NCBI GenBank assembly: GCA_024256265.1
Contig: JACGUK010000001.1
Location: 124,001-188,000 of the forward strand
Reading direction: 5' to 3'
From: an archaeon
GTDB taxonomy: Archaea; Thermoproteota; Nitrososphaeria; Nitrososphaerales; JACAEJ01
Length of the DNA: 64,000 nucleotides
Every line of letters starts with the position of its first letter. Position 1 is the stretch's first letter. Positions 1 through 8,579 of the stretch are shown here, in pieces. The notes under the pieces were generated by a model. The model was given only the letters and a program-made list of their open reading frames with translations, was not told where the DNA came from and searched no databases. Made by a program: the position numbers and the translations under genes.

Positions 1-256
1 TCTTACCAAACCTATCTATAACGGATTTAAAGAACTCTTTTACATCTTCAGGCTTTGTAGTATCTGCAACCTTCCAAAATACTTCTACTCCTTTCTTTGA
101 TTCTATTTCATCGGCAGTTGCCCTTAATTCATCCTCTCCTCTTGCAAATATAGCAAGCTTTACACCCTCTTCTGCTAGTCCTATGGCTATTGCTCTCCCA
201 ATGCCTTTGCTTGCTCCAGTTACTACAGCAATCTTCCCATGAAGGCCTAGTTCCAT
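1..256 (-). CDS. SDR-family oxidoreductase, N-terminal part
   Basis: The first 85 codons of a short-chain dehydrogenase/reductase, running off the left edge of the window. The N-terminus shows the Rossmann nucleotide-binding signature TGASKGIG at residues 13-20, preceded by the beta strand KIAVV; such enzymes use NAD(P)H for alcohol/ketone redox. The catalytic Ser-Tyr-Lys residues lie outside the window, so the substrate cannot be judged. The ATG at 256 is the only sensible start, directly before the first strand. The gene is divergent from the small basic protein that starts at 320. Confidence 0.85.
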   Translation of the reverse strand, partial: MELGLHGKIAVVTGASKGIGRAIAIGLAEEGVKLAIFARGEDELRATADEIESKKGVEVFWKVADTTKPEDVKEFFKSVIDRFGK

Positions 257-319
257 GGCTTTAACTAATCTACAAAGGTTTAAATGAATTTTCACAGATT
301 TATCTCAATAAGAATAAAT

Positions 320-448
320 ATGAATAAAGAGAGCATAGAAAAGAGACTTATAAAGAAATTGAAAAAGAGGGAGAAGGCTAAAAAGAGGAAGAGAGGACCT
401 TATAGAAAGTCAGCACCTATCCCTAAGCCAAAAAAAGAAGCATCTTAA
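320..448 (+). CDS. Small, very basic protein (42 aa)
   Basis: An ORF of 42 codons that starts with ATG and is open to TAA. 19 of its 42 residues are Lys or Arg, mostly in a single helix-like block, followed by a short Pro/Lys tail (PIPKPKK). A TATA-like GTTTAAATG at 278-286 lies at the right distance for a transcript starting about ten bases before the ATG. I do not recognise the family. Small basic proteins of this kind in archaea are often ribosome- or nucleic-acid-associated, but that is inference. It sits in the gap between two divergent/convergent genes and overlaps neither, which argues for a real gene. Confidence 0.45.
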   Translation: MNKESIEKRLIKKLKKREKAKKRKRGPYRKSAPIPKPKKEAS

Positions 449-452
449 ATTT

Positions 453-1865
453 TCAACTTCGCTTTAACTTTCTTTTACCTGGCTCAGTCATAGCATAAGG
501 ATCAAGTATCTTATCAACAATATCTTTAGGAAGCAATTTTCTCTCTAATACAACTTCTCTTATAGTCTTTCCAGTGGCTATGGCTTCTTGAACGACTTTT
601 GCAGTAGCATCAAAGCCAATGTATGGGTTTAGCGCTAAAGCTAATCCTGGGCTACGCTCTACCATCTCTCTGCACCTCTTTTCATTGGCAGTGATCCCCA
701 ATACAAGCCTTTCAGTAAATACATGAATAGAATTCTTCAATATATGCAAAGATTGTATCAAATTGAAGGCAATTACAGGCATCATTACATTGAGCTCAAG
801 TTGCCCTGCTTGTGAAGCAAGAGTTATGGTCAAATCATTCCCTATTACTTGAAAGGCTACCATGTTCATAGCCTCTGCAATTACAGGATTAACTTTGCCA
901 GGCATTATGGATGATCCAGGCTGGACTGCAGGCAGATTTATTTCACCCAATCCAGTAACAGGGCCAGAACTCATGAGCCTAATATCATTAGCAATTTTGA
1001 TCATATCTACTGCTAAAGTCTTAAGAGAGTTTGAAAGTTCTACAAAATCACCCATAGATTGAGTTACTGCTATCAAGTTCTTAGCGCTTCTAAGGTTGAA
1101 ACCAGTGTAAGACCTTAACTTCTCTATAGCTATTCTAACATATTCAGGACTTGCGTTCAAGCCTGTACCTACTGCAGTTGCTCCTATGTTCAAATCTTCC
1201 AAAGCAACGAATGCTTTTTCTATCCTTTCAATATTTTCAGCAATTATAGAAGCATATGAATTGAAGACTTGACCTAAACGAATGGGTGCAGCATCCTCAA
1301 GATGAGTCCTTCCAGGCTTTATAACTTTATCGAACTCTATGGCTTTTTTGTTAAAAGCTTCCTCAAGATTTTTCATCTCTGGTATTAGTTTTTGAACCAA
1401 AGAGAGGCAAGAAATTCGCATGATAGTTGGGAATACATCGTTAGTAGATTGAGCCATATTCACATGATCGTTAGGATGAACTATGCTATAATCTCCTTTC
1501 TTACCACCTAATAGCTCTATGGCTCTATTGGCAAGAACTTCATTTACATTCATATTATGAGATGTTCCAGCTCCTGCTTGAAATACATCTACCAAGAATT
1601 GATCATGCCATTTATCATCTATGATCTCATCAGCAGCATTGATAATGGCTTTTGCAATCCTAGGCTCTAAATCTCCTATCATCATATTAGCTTCAGCGCA
1701 AGCCTTCTTTACAATGGCAGTAGCTTTTATGAACTCTGGATGAGCTTTTATCCCGCTTATAGGAAAATTCTCAATTGCTCTTAAAGTCTGAATACCATAG
1801 TAGGCATCCTCTGGTATCTCTTTTTGACCAAGATAATCCTTCTCTGTCCTTTTCTTATGAACCAT
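453..1865 (-). CDS. aspA: Aspartate ammonia-lyase (aspartase), fumarase/aspartase superfamily
   Basis: 470 residues, the usual length of the family. The N-terminus (residues 12-38) has the aspartase-type pattern YYGIQTLRAIENFPISG rather than the WGAQTQR of class II fumarase. The conserved blocks TSHNMN (101-106), STNDVFPT (140-147), GRTHLEDA (185-192) and the superfamily signature GSSIMPGKVNP (317-327, carrying the catalytic serine loop) are intact. It would interconvert L-aspartate with fumarate and ammonia in the cytosol. GRTHLEDA and NMNVNEVLANRA also resemble FumC, so a fumarase cannot be excluded; the N-terminal block makes aspartase more likely. It is monocistronic and convergent with the small gene at 320-448. 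Confidence 0.8.
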   Translation of the reverse strand: MVHKKRTEKDYLGQKEIPEDAYYGIQTLRAIENFPISGIKAHPEFIKATAIVKKACAEANMMIGDLEPRIAKAIINAADEIIDDKWHDQFLVDVFQAGAGTSHNMNVNEVLANRAIELLGGKKGDYSIVHPNDHVNMAQSTNDVFPTIMRISCLSLVQKLIPEMKNLEEAFNKKAIEFDKVIKPGRTHLEDAAPIRLGQVFNSYASIIAENIERIEKAFVALEDLNIGATAVGTGLNASPEYVRIAIEKLRSYTGFNLRSAKNLIAVTQSMGDFVELSNSLKTLAVDMIKIANDIRLMSSGPVTGLGEINLPAVQPGSSIMPGKVNPVIAEAMNMVAFQVIGNDLTITLASQAGQLELNVMMPVIAFNLIQSLHILKNSIHVFTERLVLGITANEKRCREMVERSPGLALALNPYIGFDATAKVVQEAIATGKTIREVVLERKLLPKDIVDKILDPYAMTEPGKRKLKRS

Positions 1866-2061
1866 ACATAAAGATCGAAACTATGTTACGTTTAACTTTT
1901 TATTTTACTACATCTAATTCGTCACGCAAATGTTTATTTGGCTTAAAGATCTGAAAATTGTAGTATTCTTGGCATCTGAAAAAAGTAGCTACATAACTGA
2001 TGCTTCGATAGATGTAAAAATACTTAATAAGAATTGAGACAGAACAGTGAATAGTCAAGTA

Positions 2062-2352
2062 ATGAAAATAAAGCTCTCCAAGAAGGTTCTTGATCATATT
2101 ATTGCAAGACATCCAGAAGTCGCAACTTACGTTAATGAAATAGTTGAGACTGTCCAAAACCCTGATTTGGTTGTTAAGGGATTGAGAGGTGAGCTTAAAG
2201 CCTTAAAATTCTATACTGAACTCCATATAGGGTTAAAATATCTTGTAGTTGTTTACCGTAAGCTTCATGAAGAAAAGGTTATTATAACCGCTTACTTTAC
2301 TTCTAATGTCGCCAAGGTTAAGGGCGAAGTGATATGGAGAAAGTCTCAGTAA
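2062..2352 (+). CDS. Putative RelE/PBECR-like toxin of a toxin-antitoxin pair
   Basis: A 96-residue protein with the layout of small RelE/PBECR2-like nucleases found next to DUF2283 proteins: an early HIIARHPEV helix, a KGLRGELKAL segment, then strands LKYLVVVYR and VIITAYFTSN. The ATG at 2062 is preferred over the GTG at 2047, because a TATA-like ACTTAATAA at 2022-2030 would place the transcript start near 2050. It overlaps the next gene by 19 bases, as is usual for a toxin co-transcribed with its partner. The assignment rests on context and fold pattern; no proven catalytic residues can be named. Its likely role is an RNA-targeting toxin. Confidence 0.55.
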   Translation: MKIKLSKKVLDHIIARHPEVATYVNEIVETVQNPDLVVKGLRGELKALKFYTELHIGLKYLVVVYRKLHEEKVIITAYFTSNVAKVKGEVIWRKSQ

Positions 2353-2537
2353 GCCTAGAAAAGATCGATCTGGACTATGATGAGGAAGCTGACGTGTTAT
2401 ACATAAGCTTTGGAAAGCCTAGAGAAGCTAAAGACAGCGTTGAAGTTGAAGACGGGGTCATATACAGAATCGCAGACAACGAAATAGTAGGTATAACAAT
2501 AACAAACTTCAAGGTCAGAACGCTTAGTTCGAAATAG
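2334..2537 (+). CDS. DUF2283-family protein, probable antitoxin
   Basis: A 67-residue protein containing the DUF2283 core: DYDEEADVLYISFG (residues 14-27), then a VEVEDGVIYRIADNEIVGITI block. DUF2283 proteins are short, beta-rich and regularly paired with small RelE/PBECR/DUF4258-like proteins, where they are taken as antitoxins. The gene starts inside the 3' end of the upstream putative toxin (19-base overlap), so the pair is translationally coupled. It has no separate promoter. The family call is firm; the antitoxin role is inferred from context. Confidence 0.75.
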   Translation: MEKVSVSLEKIDLDYDEEADVLYISFGKPREAKDSVEVEDGVIYRIADNEIVGITITNFKVRTLSSK

Positions 2538-2599
2538 AGATTCATAAAATGAGATCGAAAGCTCAAAAATCAATCTTGCCTCAAAATGGCTTGGTTAGG

Positions 2600-2992
2600 T
2601 TATCCAATGTAGGTTGTTTCTTCCAAATTTAAGAAATGTTCATCGCCAGTTAGCACTTTTGCTCTTTTCTTTCTAGCTGTGCCTAGAACTATTGAGTCAG
2701 CTAGTCCCCATCATGCAACTTTCTTTTTCATCTCAACATCGATCTTGGCGGCTTCAACGGCTACTTCTTCGGTCAAAGATACTACGGCACTCCGTGATTT
2801 GATGAAAGCTCTTTGAAGCTCCGCTTTTTCTAGCCCTCCTACTCGAAGAACCTTGGCGTATATTTCGGCTACACATATCGTCGGCGTTAATTTTTCGTCT
2901 GCACTGGAATCTATTATTTTCTTGGCTTTTTCGCCAGCAACGGTACCCATGAAGTATTCGAGCCAAGCGTAAGAATCAACTACGTATCTCAT
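2600..2992 (-). pseudogene. vapC: VapC-type PIN-domain toxin interrupted by an in-frame TGA
   Basis: Reading from the ATG at 2992, the frame encodes a normal PIN N-terminus (MRYVVDSYAWLEY with the first acidic residue D7, and ICVAEIY with the second acidic site), then stops at TGA at 2711-2713. The same frame continues at once with WGLADSIVLGTARKK and TGDEHF, the typical C-terminal half of VapC with the third and fourth acidic residues, ending at TAA at 2600. The full frame would be 130 codons, exactly VapC length. The TGA sits where homologues often have a small residue before WGLAD. The product of the 93-codon front half would lack half of the metal site. This is either a nonsense mutation or, less likely, recoding. 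Confidence 0.8.
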
Positions 2993-3177
2993 ACTCTATC
3001 CCTATGATTCCTTAAATCTTTGAGCGATGTCTTTTCCATTGTTCCGAACATACTTTCTCCTTTGAGAAGTGCTTCAACTAATATCTCATTTATTGCCTTT
3101 GACATGCCTCTTGCTCCATACTTCTTTTTCAACACCTCGTACACATCTTCTCTGATCATGATCGTTGTTTTAGTCAT
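2989..3177 (-). CDS. vapB: VapB-type ribbon-helix-helix antitoxin
   Basis: A 62-residue protein starting with the ribbon-helix-helix pattern TKTTIMIREDVYEVLKKKY followed by a MSKAINEILVEAL helix, typical of archaeal VapB antitoxins. It stops in a four-base ATGA overlap with the vapC start (2989-2992), the standard coupled arrangement. It would bind and neutralise VapC and repress the shared promoter. The antitoxin frame is intact although the toxin carries an internal stop, which suggests that selection to kill or arrest has been lost while the antitoxin remains. Confidence 0.8.
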   Translation of the reverse strand: MTKTTIMIREDVYEVLKKKYGARGMSKAINEILVEALLKGESMFGTMEKTSLKDLRNHRDRV

Positions 3178-3390
3178 CTACATCACCGTAAAATTAAACG
3201 TAAACATACAACTTAAATGTTACTGATTTTTAGAAATGAGTTTAAACTTGATGTTTCCCGTATAAAGTTTCAATAGAAGGACTCATAAAATGGGGATTGA
3301 AAGTTCTCTATTTGATTATAGCATTTAGCCTTATGCCTCTAGTATTACTTTAATCTAAGTTAGGTAATGATATGTTTAGAGGCGCAATAG

Positions 3391-4422
3391 ATGAAAGTAG
3401 GAGTTGCCATTCTATCTGGTGGAGAGAGTAGGCGTTTTCAAAAACCTGGCTATAAAAAAAGGGATAAGGCTTTAGAAATTTTAGATGGCAAAAGAATGAT
3501 AGAATGGGTTATTGATACAGCTTATCAAGTCTCTGATAAAGTTGCTGTAGTAGTGAGAGATGAAGAACAAGTAAAATCATACTCAGAAATCTTCTCTAAG
3601 AATTATCCTAATCTTGGCATAATATCAGATATGGAAGGCTTTGGGCATAGCCCTCTTGTAGGTCTTGCAACTAGTGCAAGAATAATTGAAGATGATTTGA
3701 TATTAGTCTTGCCATGTGATACTCCTTATGTAAAGAAAGATGTACCCAAACTGTTGATAGATAAAGCCAAGGATTTTGATGCCGTCTCACCTTTATGGCC
3801 AGACGGAAAGATCGAGCCCCTCATAACAGTCTATAGAAGAGAGCATGTATTACTCTGCTATCCAGCCCTTCTAAGCCTTAAGAGATGGAGGCCTGATGAT
3901 ATAATAAGAGGAAGCAGAAAATCGTATCTGATCAATGTGGAGAATATAAGAGAAATTGATAAAGAATTGAATTCTTTTTTCAACATAAACTATCCTGAGG
4001 ATATAAAGATCAAAAAGAGGATAAAATTGAGCAATGGAATAAAAGAGGATAAGATGATTTACCCTAATAAAGTTGCCATAGAAAAAATAAAAGAGGTTGC
4101 AAAAGCTATCTCAAACAAGGATTTAAATCCTAAGCTCATAGATGATCTTAAAAATTCTTATTTTTGGCTATCTATGCTTGCAATATCTCTTTATGATAAG
4201 TTTGGGAAAAAATGGCTAGATTTAGCTGGAAGAAGCTTCGAGGATGAAGCAAATTACTACATAAAAGAAGAGGTGAGAATGCTAGCCCTTCATGCCATGT
4301 TAGATTCTTTATCTTGCTGGAAAGGATTAAGTTCTATGAATGATGTGAATAGATTATCAAAAGAAGTTATGAATCTAAAAAGGCATGTTGGAATAGATTT
4401 TGAAGGAAGATACTTAAAATGA
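3391..4422 (+). CDS. mobA: MobA-like molybdenum cofactor guanylyltransferase with C-terminal helical extension
   Basis: 343 residues. Residues 1-200 are a MobA/MobA-like nucleotidyltransferase: ILSGGESRRF (Mg-nucleotide loop with GG.S.R), KDKALE-like KRDKALEIL, LPCDTPYV (metal-binding Asp) and the middle strand DAVSPLWPDGKIEPL. The enzyme attaches GMP to molybdopterin, or a related transferase activates another cofactor. Residues ~215-343 form an added all-helical domain (SYFWLSMLAISLYDKF, MLALHAMLDSLSCW) that ordinary MobA, about 200 residues long, lacks. I do not recognise this domain. No other molybdenum gene is visible nearby, so the exact nucleotide and cofactor are open. Confidence 0.7.
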   Translation: MKVGVAILSGGESRRFQKPGYKKRDKALEILDGKRMIEWVIDTAYQVSDKVAVVVRDEEQVKSYSEIFSKNYPNLGIISDMEGFGHSPLVGLATSARIIEDDLILVLPCDTPYVKKDVPKLLIDKAKDFDAVSPLWPDGKIEPLITVYRREHVLLCYPALLSLKRWRPDDIIRGSRKSYLINVENIREIDKELNSFFNINYPEDIKIKKRIKLSNGIKEDKMIYPNKVAIEKIKEVAKAISNKDLNPKLIDDLKNSYFWLSMLAISLYDKFGKKWLDLAGRSFEDEANYYIKEEVRMLALHAMLDSLSCWKGLSSMNDVNRLSKEVMNLKRHVGIDFEGRYLK

Positions 4423-4561
4423 AAGAATTTCATACATGAATTTTAAATTTTTATCCTTCACTTCATCTATGATTTCTAATATGAAAAATTTTTTCTCGAT
4501 GCTATCTAATAATTATGTATGATCATTAAATTATTAAACCAGTTAATGATATTAAAAACTA

Positions 4562-5860
4562 TTGAATGGATACGAATGGATTAAGGATGAATTGCTAAAG
4601 GACTTAAGATTTCTATCAGATGATATAAAATTAGCTGGAGAAGCATCACCATTATGCTTGATCTGTAAAGGAGGGAGAATGTTATGTGGAAAGCTAAGGT
4701 GCCCTATTATAGCTAAAGCTAGATCATTGATAAAAAGCTCTTCTTTCATATCATCAGATAGAGTTGAAGGCTCGACTCCACCAGGAGCTTTTGTAGGACA
4801 GATAGGCTATCCTAAAGTCTATATTGGCCCCATGATACCTCCATACTTTGGCGATACTGAGATACTCGATACTCCTGAGCTTTGGGTAGGTAAATCTATT
4901 GATGAAATCATAGAATATCGCTTCAGTTTAATTAGAGGTAAGATCAGAATGCACATATCTGATGCCTCAAGAGGTAGTCATTTACTCGATTTAATTCAGG
5001 AATTATCTATGAGTGCATCTCCTGTAGATTCAGAGGCATCATTCACCAAAAGACCCATAGGTATGCTATCTTTAAGTGATGATGCTCAACCTTTTGGTCC
5101 TTCAGCACCATTAAAGTCCTTTAAAGCCTCTAACATAAGTGTTGATAGAAAGATCGAGAAAGCTTACTATGATAGAGATATGAGGGCTTTCGAATCTGTC
5201 AATAAGTTGTATAATGAGGGAGTTCTTGTTAGTAGAATTCAGCGTGCCTTCAGTGTTGGTATGCTAGGGATTTGGGATAGAAGGAGATTAGTGCCTACAA
5301 AATGGAGCATTACAGCTATTGATAACATAATCTCACTAGGGTTAATCAAGGAGATAAAGCAATATAATAGTTTGGATGAGTATGAGGTATATTCTTTTAA
5401 GAATTTGGATAACATCTTCTTGGCTATATTTATGCCAGAGAGATGGAGCTTTGAATGGATAGAAGCATGGTTCCCAGGAACTGTATGGAATGTAGGGGGT
5501 AAAACCCTAGCCATAATGGGAGACTATGAGAGTTATATGGGAAGGTCTACCTACGCTGAAGTAGGTGGATGCTATTATTCTGCAAGGCTAGCAGTGGCTG
5601 AGAAATTAAAAGAGATGAAGAGGCAAGCAAAAGTCCTAATGTTAAGAGAAATTCATCCAGGCTATATCTTACCTATTGGTGTTTGGAATGTAAGGGAAAG
5701 CGTGAGAAGCACATTAGGAAGAGAGCCAAAGAAGTTTGATAACTTACAATCTGCTTTAAATTTTGCTCGTAAAGTTCTCACAGTACCTCTTGAAAAATGG
5801 ATAGAGAATAGTGTAATGTTAAAGGGAGCACTTTTTCAAAGAAAGCTCACTGATTATTAA
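4562..5860 (+). CDS. nreA: Nre-family archaeal DNA repair protein
   Basis: 432 residues matching the archaeal Nre (COG1602) family: a Cys-rich N-terminal zinc site CLICKGGRMLCGKLRCP (residues 32-48), the conserved RVEGSTPPGAFVGQIGYPKVYIGP block, and a C-terminal domain with WFPGTVWNVGG and a REIHPGY segment. Haloarchaeal NreA works with UvrABC and binds PCNA through a C-terminal PIP motif; here the last residues QRKLTDY give a plausible but minimal PIP box (Q..L..Y). The start is TTG at 4562 (the nearby ATG is out of frame). One base separates it from the radical SAM gene downstream, so the two are co-transcribed. Confidence 0.85.
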   Translation: MNGYEWIKDELLKDLRFLSDDIKLAGEASPLCLICKGGRMLCGKLRCPIIAKARSLIKSSSFISSDRVEGSTPPGAFVGQIGYPKVYIGPMIPPYFGDTEILDTPELWVGKSIDEIIEYRFSLIRGKIRMHISDASRGSHLLDLIQELSMSASPVDSEASFTKRPIGMLSLSDDAQPFGPSAPLKSFKASNISVDRKIEKAYYDRDMRAFESVNKLYNEGVLVSRIQRAFSVGMLGIWDRRRLVPTKWSITAIDNIISLGLIKEIKQYNSLDEYEVYSFKNLDNIFLAIFMPERWSFEWIEAWFPGTVWNVGGKTLAIMGDYESYMGRSTYAEVGGCYYSARLAVAEKLKEMKRQAKVLMLREIHPGYILPIGVWNVRESVRSTLGREPKKFDNLQSALNFARKVLTVPLEKWIENSVMLKGALFQRKLTDY

Positions 5861-5861
5861 G

Positions 5862-6683
5862 ATGATGTCTATGATTAATTACTCTTACATCACTTGTAAG
5901 AATGCTATTTCATGTACCAAGCTACCAGACTTAAATTATTCGTTAAATCCTTACTTTGGCTGTGAGCATGGTTGCATCTACTGCTATAGCCCATCTGTAT
6001 TTCGTGATGAGAAAATCGCAAAAAATTGGGGAAAGTTTGTAAAGGCGAAGATAAACATAGTTGAAGCTTTGTCTACTCAATTGAAGAGTCTTAAAAAGGG
6101 CAAAGTTGGCATAAGCACAGTCACAGACCCTTATCAACCATTAGAAGCAAAGTTACAGTTAACGAGAAAATGTATTGAATTATTATCAACTCATAACTTT
6201 CCAATTTCTATACAGACAAAATCTCCTTTAGTCCTAAGGGATAGAGATTTGATCAAACCGAGAGGGTTTGATGTAGGCGTTACTATAACTACTCTTGATG
6301 ATGATCTTGCTAGGAAGTTAGAGCCAAGGGCTCCATCGCCAAGGTCTCTTATTCAGGTTATAGAAGAATTCTACGATAAAGGAGTAAATACTTGGATCTT
6401 CTTAGGCCCCATAATACCTGAAATAAATGACGATGATGATAGCATATTACAAATAATCGACTTAGCCAAGAAGACAAAGAGCGAAATAATCTATGACAAA
6501 CTTAACTTGAGACCTTGGGTATTAGACTCTATGGCATCATTTTTAGAAAAGGAAAGAACTGGGCTTGAAGATCATTTACCATCACTCGTTACAAAGAACT
6601 CAGAGTATTGGTGCAGATTAAAAGCAAAAATAGAAGACACGTGCTTAAGTAGAGGTGTTCGTTGTAAGCCAGCGTTCCCCTAG
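5862..6683 (+). CDS. Spore-photoproduct-lyase-like radical SAM protein
   Basis: 273 residues. The radical SAM cluster motif CEHGCIYCY (Cx3Cx2C) is at about residues 34-42 after NPYFGCEHGC, followed by VTDPYQPLE and QTKSPLVLRD, the pattern of the COG1533 SplB-related 'DNA repair photolyase' group. Members bind a 4Fe-4S cluster and cleave S-adenosylmethionine; the substrate of the archaeal branch is not established. It starts one base after the nreA stop, and an nreA-splB-like pairing suggests a shared DNA-damage role (inference). The C-terminus carries two further cysteines (CLSRGVRCKP). Confidence 0.8.
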   Translation: MMSMINYSYITCKNAISCTKLPDLNYSLNPYFGCEHGCIYCYSPSVFRDEKIAKNWGKFVKAKINIVEALSTQLKSLKKGKVGISTVTDPYQPLEAKLQLTRKCIELLSTHNFPISIQTKSPLVLRDRDLIKPRGFDVGVTITTLDDDLARKLEPRAPSPRSLIQVIEEFYDKGVNTWIFLGPIIPEINDDDDSILQIIDLAKKTKSEIIYDKLNLRPWVLDSMASFLEKERTGLEDHLPSLVTKNSEYWCRLKAKIEDTCLSRGVRCKPAFP

Positions 6684-6779
6684 CTTAAAATATTTATTCA
6701 TGGTAATACTATAGACAGTTAAGCTTTAAGTAAATAAAATCTGATTCAAAAGCCTCAGAACGGTTTTTATCATGTTAAG

Positions 6780-8579
6780 GTGGGATATTTGGTCCATCGC
6801 ATAGCTGTATTGGACAGGGAGAGATGCCAACCTAAGAAGTGTGGATTAGAGTGCTATAAGCTCTGCCCAGGGGTGAAGATGGGCGATAAGACTATAATTT
6901 TTGGCGAGGATGAGAAGCCTATAATAAGTGAGGAGTTATGTACAGGATGTAGCATTTGCATCAAAAAATGCCCTTTTAATTCAATTATAATAATCAACTT
7001 AGCAGAGGAGTTAAAGGAAGATAAGATTCATCAATACGGTCTTAACGGCTTCAGGCTCTATAGATTGCCGATACCTAGAAGAGGGGTCATAGTGGGGTTA
7101 GTGGGAAAAAACGGGACTGGAAAGACTACTGCGCTGAACATCCTTTCTGGTAACATTAGACCGAATATGGGCATGATGGACAATCCTTCTGATTGGGATA
7201 TGATCATCAATCATTTTCAAGGAACAGAGCTAAAAGATCATTTTGAGAAGATTTATAGGAAGGAGTTAAGAGTCTCTTTTAAACCTCAAACAGTTTATCA
7301 ATTAGCTAAAGTGTGGAAGAGTGATGCTTTATCTCTATTGAAAATGTTCGATGAGGAGGGAAAAATGGATGAATTGGTCGAACAACTAAACCTTAAAGAG
7401 TCTCTACATAAACTTGTTAAAGAGCTGAGTGGTGGCGAGCTCCAGAGGTTAGCAGTAGCCTTATGTGCCTCAAAGATGGCTGATATATACTTCTTCGATG
7501 AACCTTCATCATATAATGATGTATTTCAAAGATTGAGAGTAGCCAAGGTAATATCTAGCTTGGCTAAGCAAGGGAAGTCTGTCTTGGTTGTTGAGCATGA
7601 TTTAACAGTTTTAGATTATTTAAGTGATTATGTGCATATACTTTATGGCGATCCTGGGGCTTACGGCATAGTATCTGGTGTAATGTCAGCAAGAGTTGGG
7701 ATTAACACTCTGCTTGATGGATACTTGCCTGCTGAGAATGTAAGGTTCAGGGATAAGCCTATAATATTCGATGTTTATGCTCCTATAAGTGATTCCTTAC
7801 AAACTCCCAACAAGATAGAGTATAGTGATCTTTTAAAATCCTACCCAGGATTTAAATTAAAAGTTTCAGGGGGATCTTTAAGAGAGGGAGAAATTCTGGG
7901 AATCCTAGGAGGAAATGCTTTAGGAAAGACAACTTTCATGAAGATAATAGCAGGAGAGGAAAAAACTGATGAAGGAGATGTAAAGTGCAAGGCAAAAATA
8001 TCATACAAACCTCAGTACCTTAATGCTGAATTTGATGGAGATGTCAAGAGCCTTTTGGATAGAGTATCAGAAGATAATTTAAACACAGGTTTGATTCAAT
8101 CCTTGATAATCAATCCCTTAAGGATTCACAAACTATATGATAGGCAAGTAAAGGATCTTAGTGGAGGAGAGCTACAGAAGGTAGCTGTAACAGAATGCCT
8201 ATTAAGAGAAGCTGATGTTTATGCTTTAGATGAGCCATCAGCCTTTATGGATGTGGAGGATAGAGTAGCCTTTGCAAAAGCAGTTCAAAGGTTCGTCAAG
8301 GCTCAAGGCAAATCTGCGATGATAGTAGATCATGATGTTCAACTCATAGACATAGTATCTGACTCTCTCATGATATTCACTGGTGAGCAAGGAGTTAAAG
8401 GCGAGGCTACATCTCCTATGGAAAAGGAGGAAGGCATGAACATATTTCTTAAAGATTTAGGAATAACTTATAGGCGTGATATAGATACTGGAAGACCTAG
8501 AGTCAATAAGCCAGATAGCAAGCTAGATAGAGAGCAGAAGGAGAGGGGATCATATTATTATTTATCAAAGAGAGCATAA
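6780..8579 (+). CDS. ABCE1/RLI ribosome-recycling ATPase
   Basis: 599 residues, full length. The N-terminal double ferredoxin domain has CQPKKCGLECYKLCP (C16, C21, C25, C29) and CTGCSICIKKCP (C54, C57, C60, C64). Two ABC cassettes follow: Walker A GKNGTGKTT and signature LSGGELQR in the first; GGNALGKTT and LSGGELQK in the second, each with a Walker B ending in DEPS. The protein splits ribosomes into subunits after termination, acting with aRF1/Pelota. The start is GTG at 6780; a TTG nine bases on would remove only three residues. It stands alone between a repair pair and cdc48. Confidence 0.95.
   Translation: MGYLVHRIAVLDRERCQPKKCGLECYKLCPGVKMGDKTIIFGEDEKPIISEELCTGCSICIKKCPFNSIIIINLAEELKEDKIHQYGLNGFRLYRLPIPRRGVIVGLVGKNGTGKTTALNILSGNIRPNMGMMDNPSDWDMIINHFQGTELKDHFEKIYRKELRVSFKPQTVYQLAKVWKSDALSLLKMFDEEGKMDELVEQLNLKESLHKLVKELSGGELQRLAVALCASKMADIYFFDEPSSYNDVFQRLRVAKVISSLAKQGKSVLVVEHDLTVLDYLSDYVHILYGDPGAYGIVSGVMSARVGINTLLDGYLPAENVRFRDKPIIFDVYAPISDSLQTPNKIEYSDLLKSYPGFKLKVSGGSLREGEILGILGGNALGKTTFMKIIAGEEKTDEGDVKCKAKISYKPQYLNAEFDGDVKSLLDRVSEDNLNTGLIQSLIINPLRIHKLYDRQVKDLSGGELQKVAVTECLLREADVYALDEPSAFMDVEDRVAFAKAVQRFVKAQGKSAMIVDHDVQLIDIVSDSLMIFTGEQGVKGEATSPMEKEEGMNIFLKDLGITYRRDIDTGRPRVNKPDSKLDREQKERGSYYYLSKRA

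Noticed and set aside
453..1865. Class II fumarase as the name
   Set aside because: The N-terminal YYGIQTLRAIENFPISG is of aspartase type, although the GRTHLEDA block keeps fumarase as a minor alternative.
2711..2713. TGA in vapC as selenocysteine
   Set aside because: No SECIS-like structure or selenoprotein context, the position is not a Cys site in PIN domains, and archaeal selenocysteine is limited to a few lineages.
3227..3390. Short hydrophobic reading stretch (LKVLYLIIAFSLMPLVLL) before mobA
   Set aside because: It is only 17 codons from a TTG with no ribosome site; too short to support.
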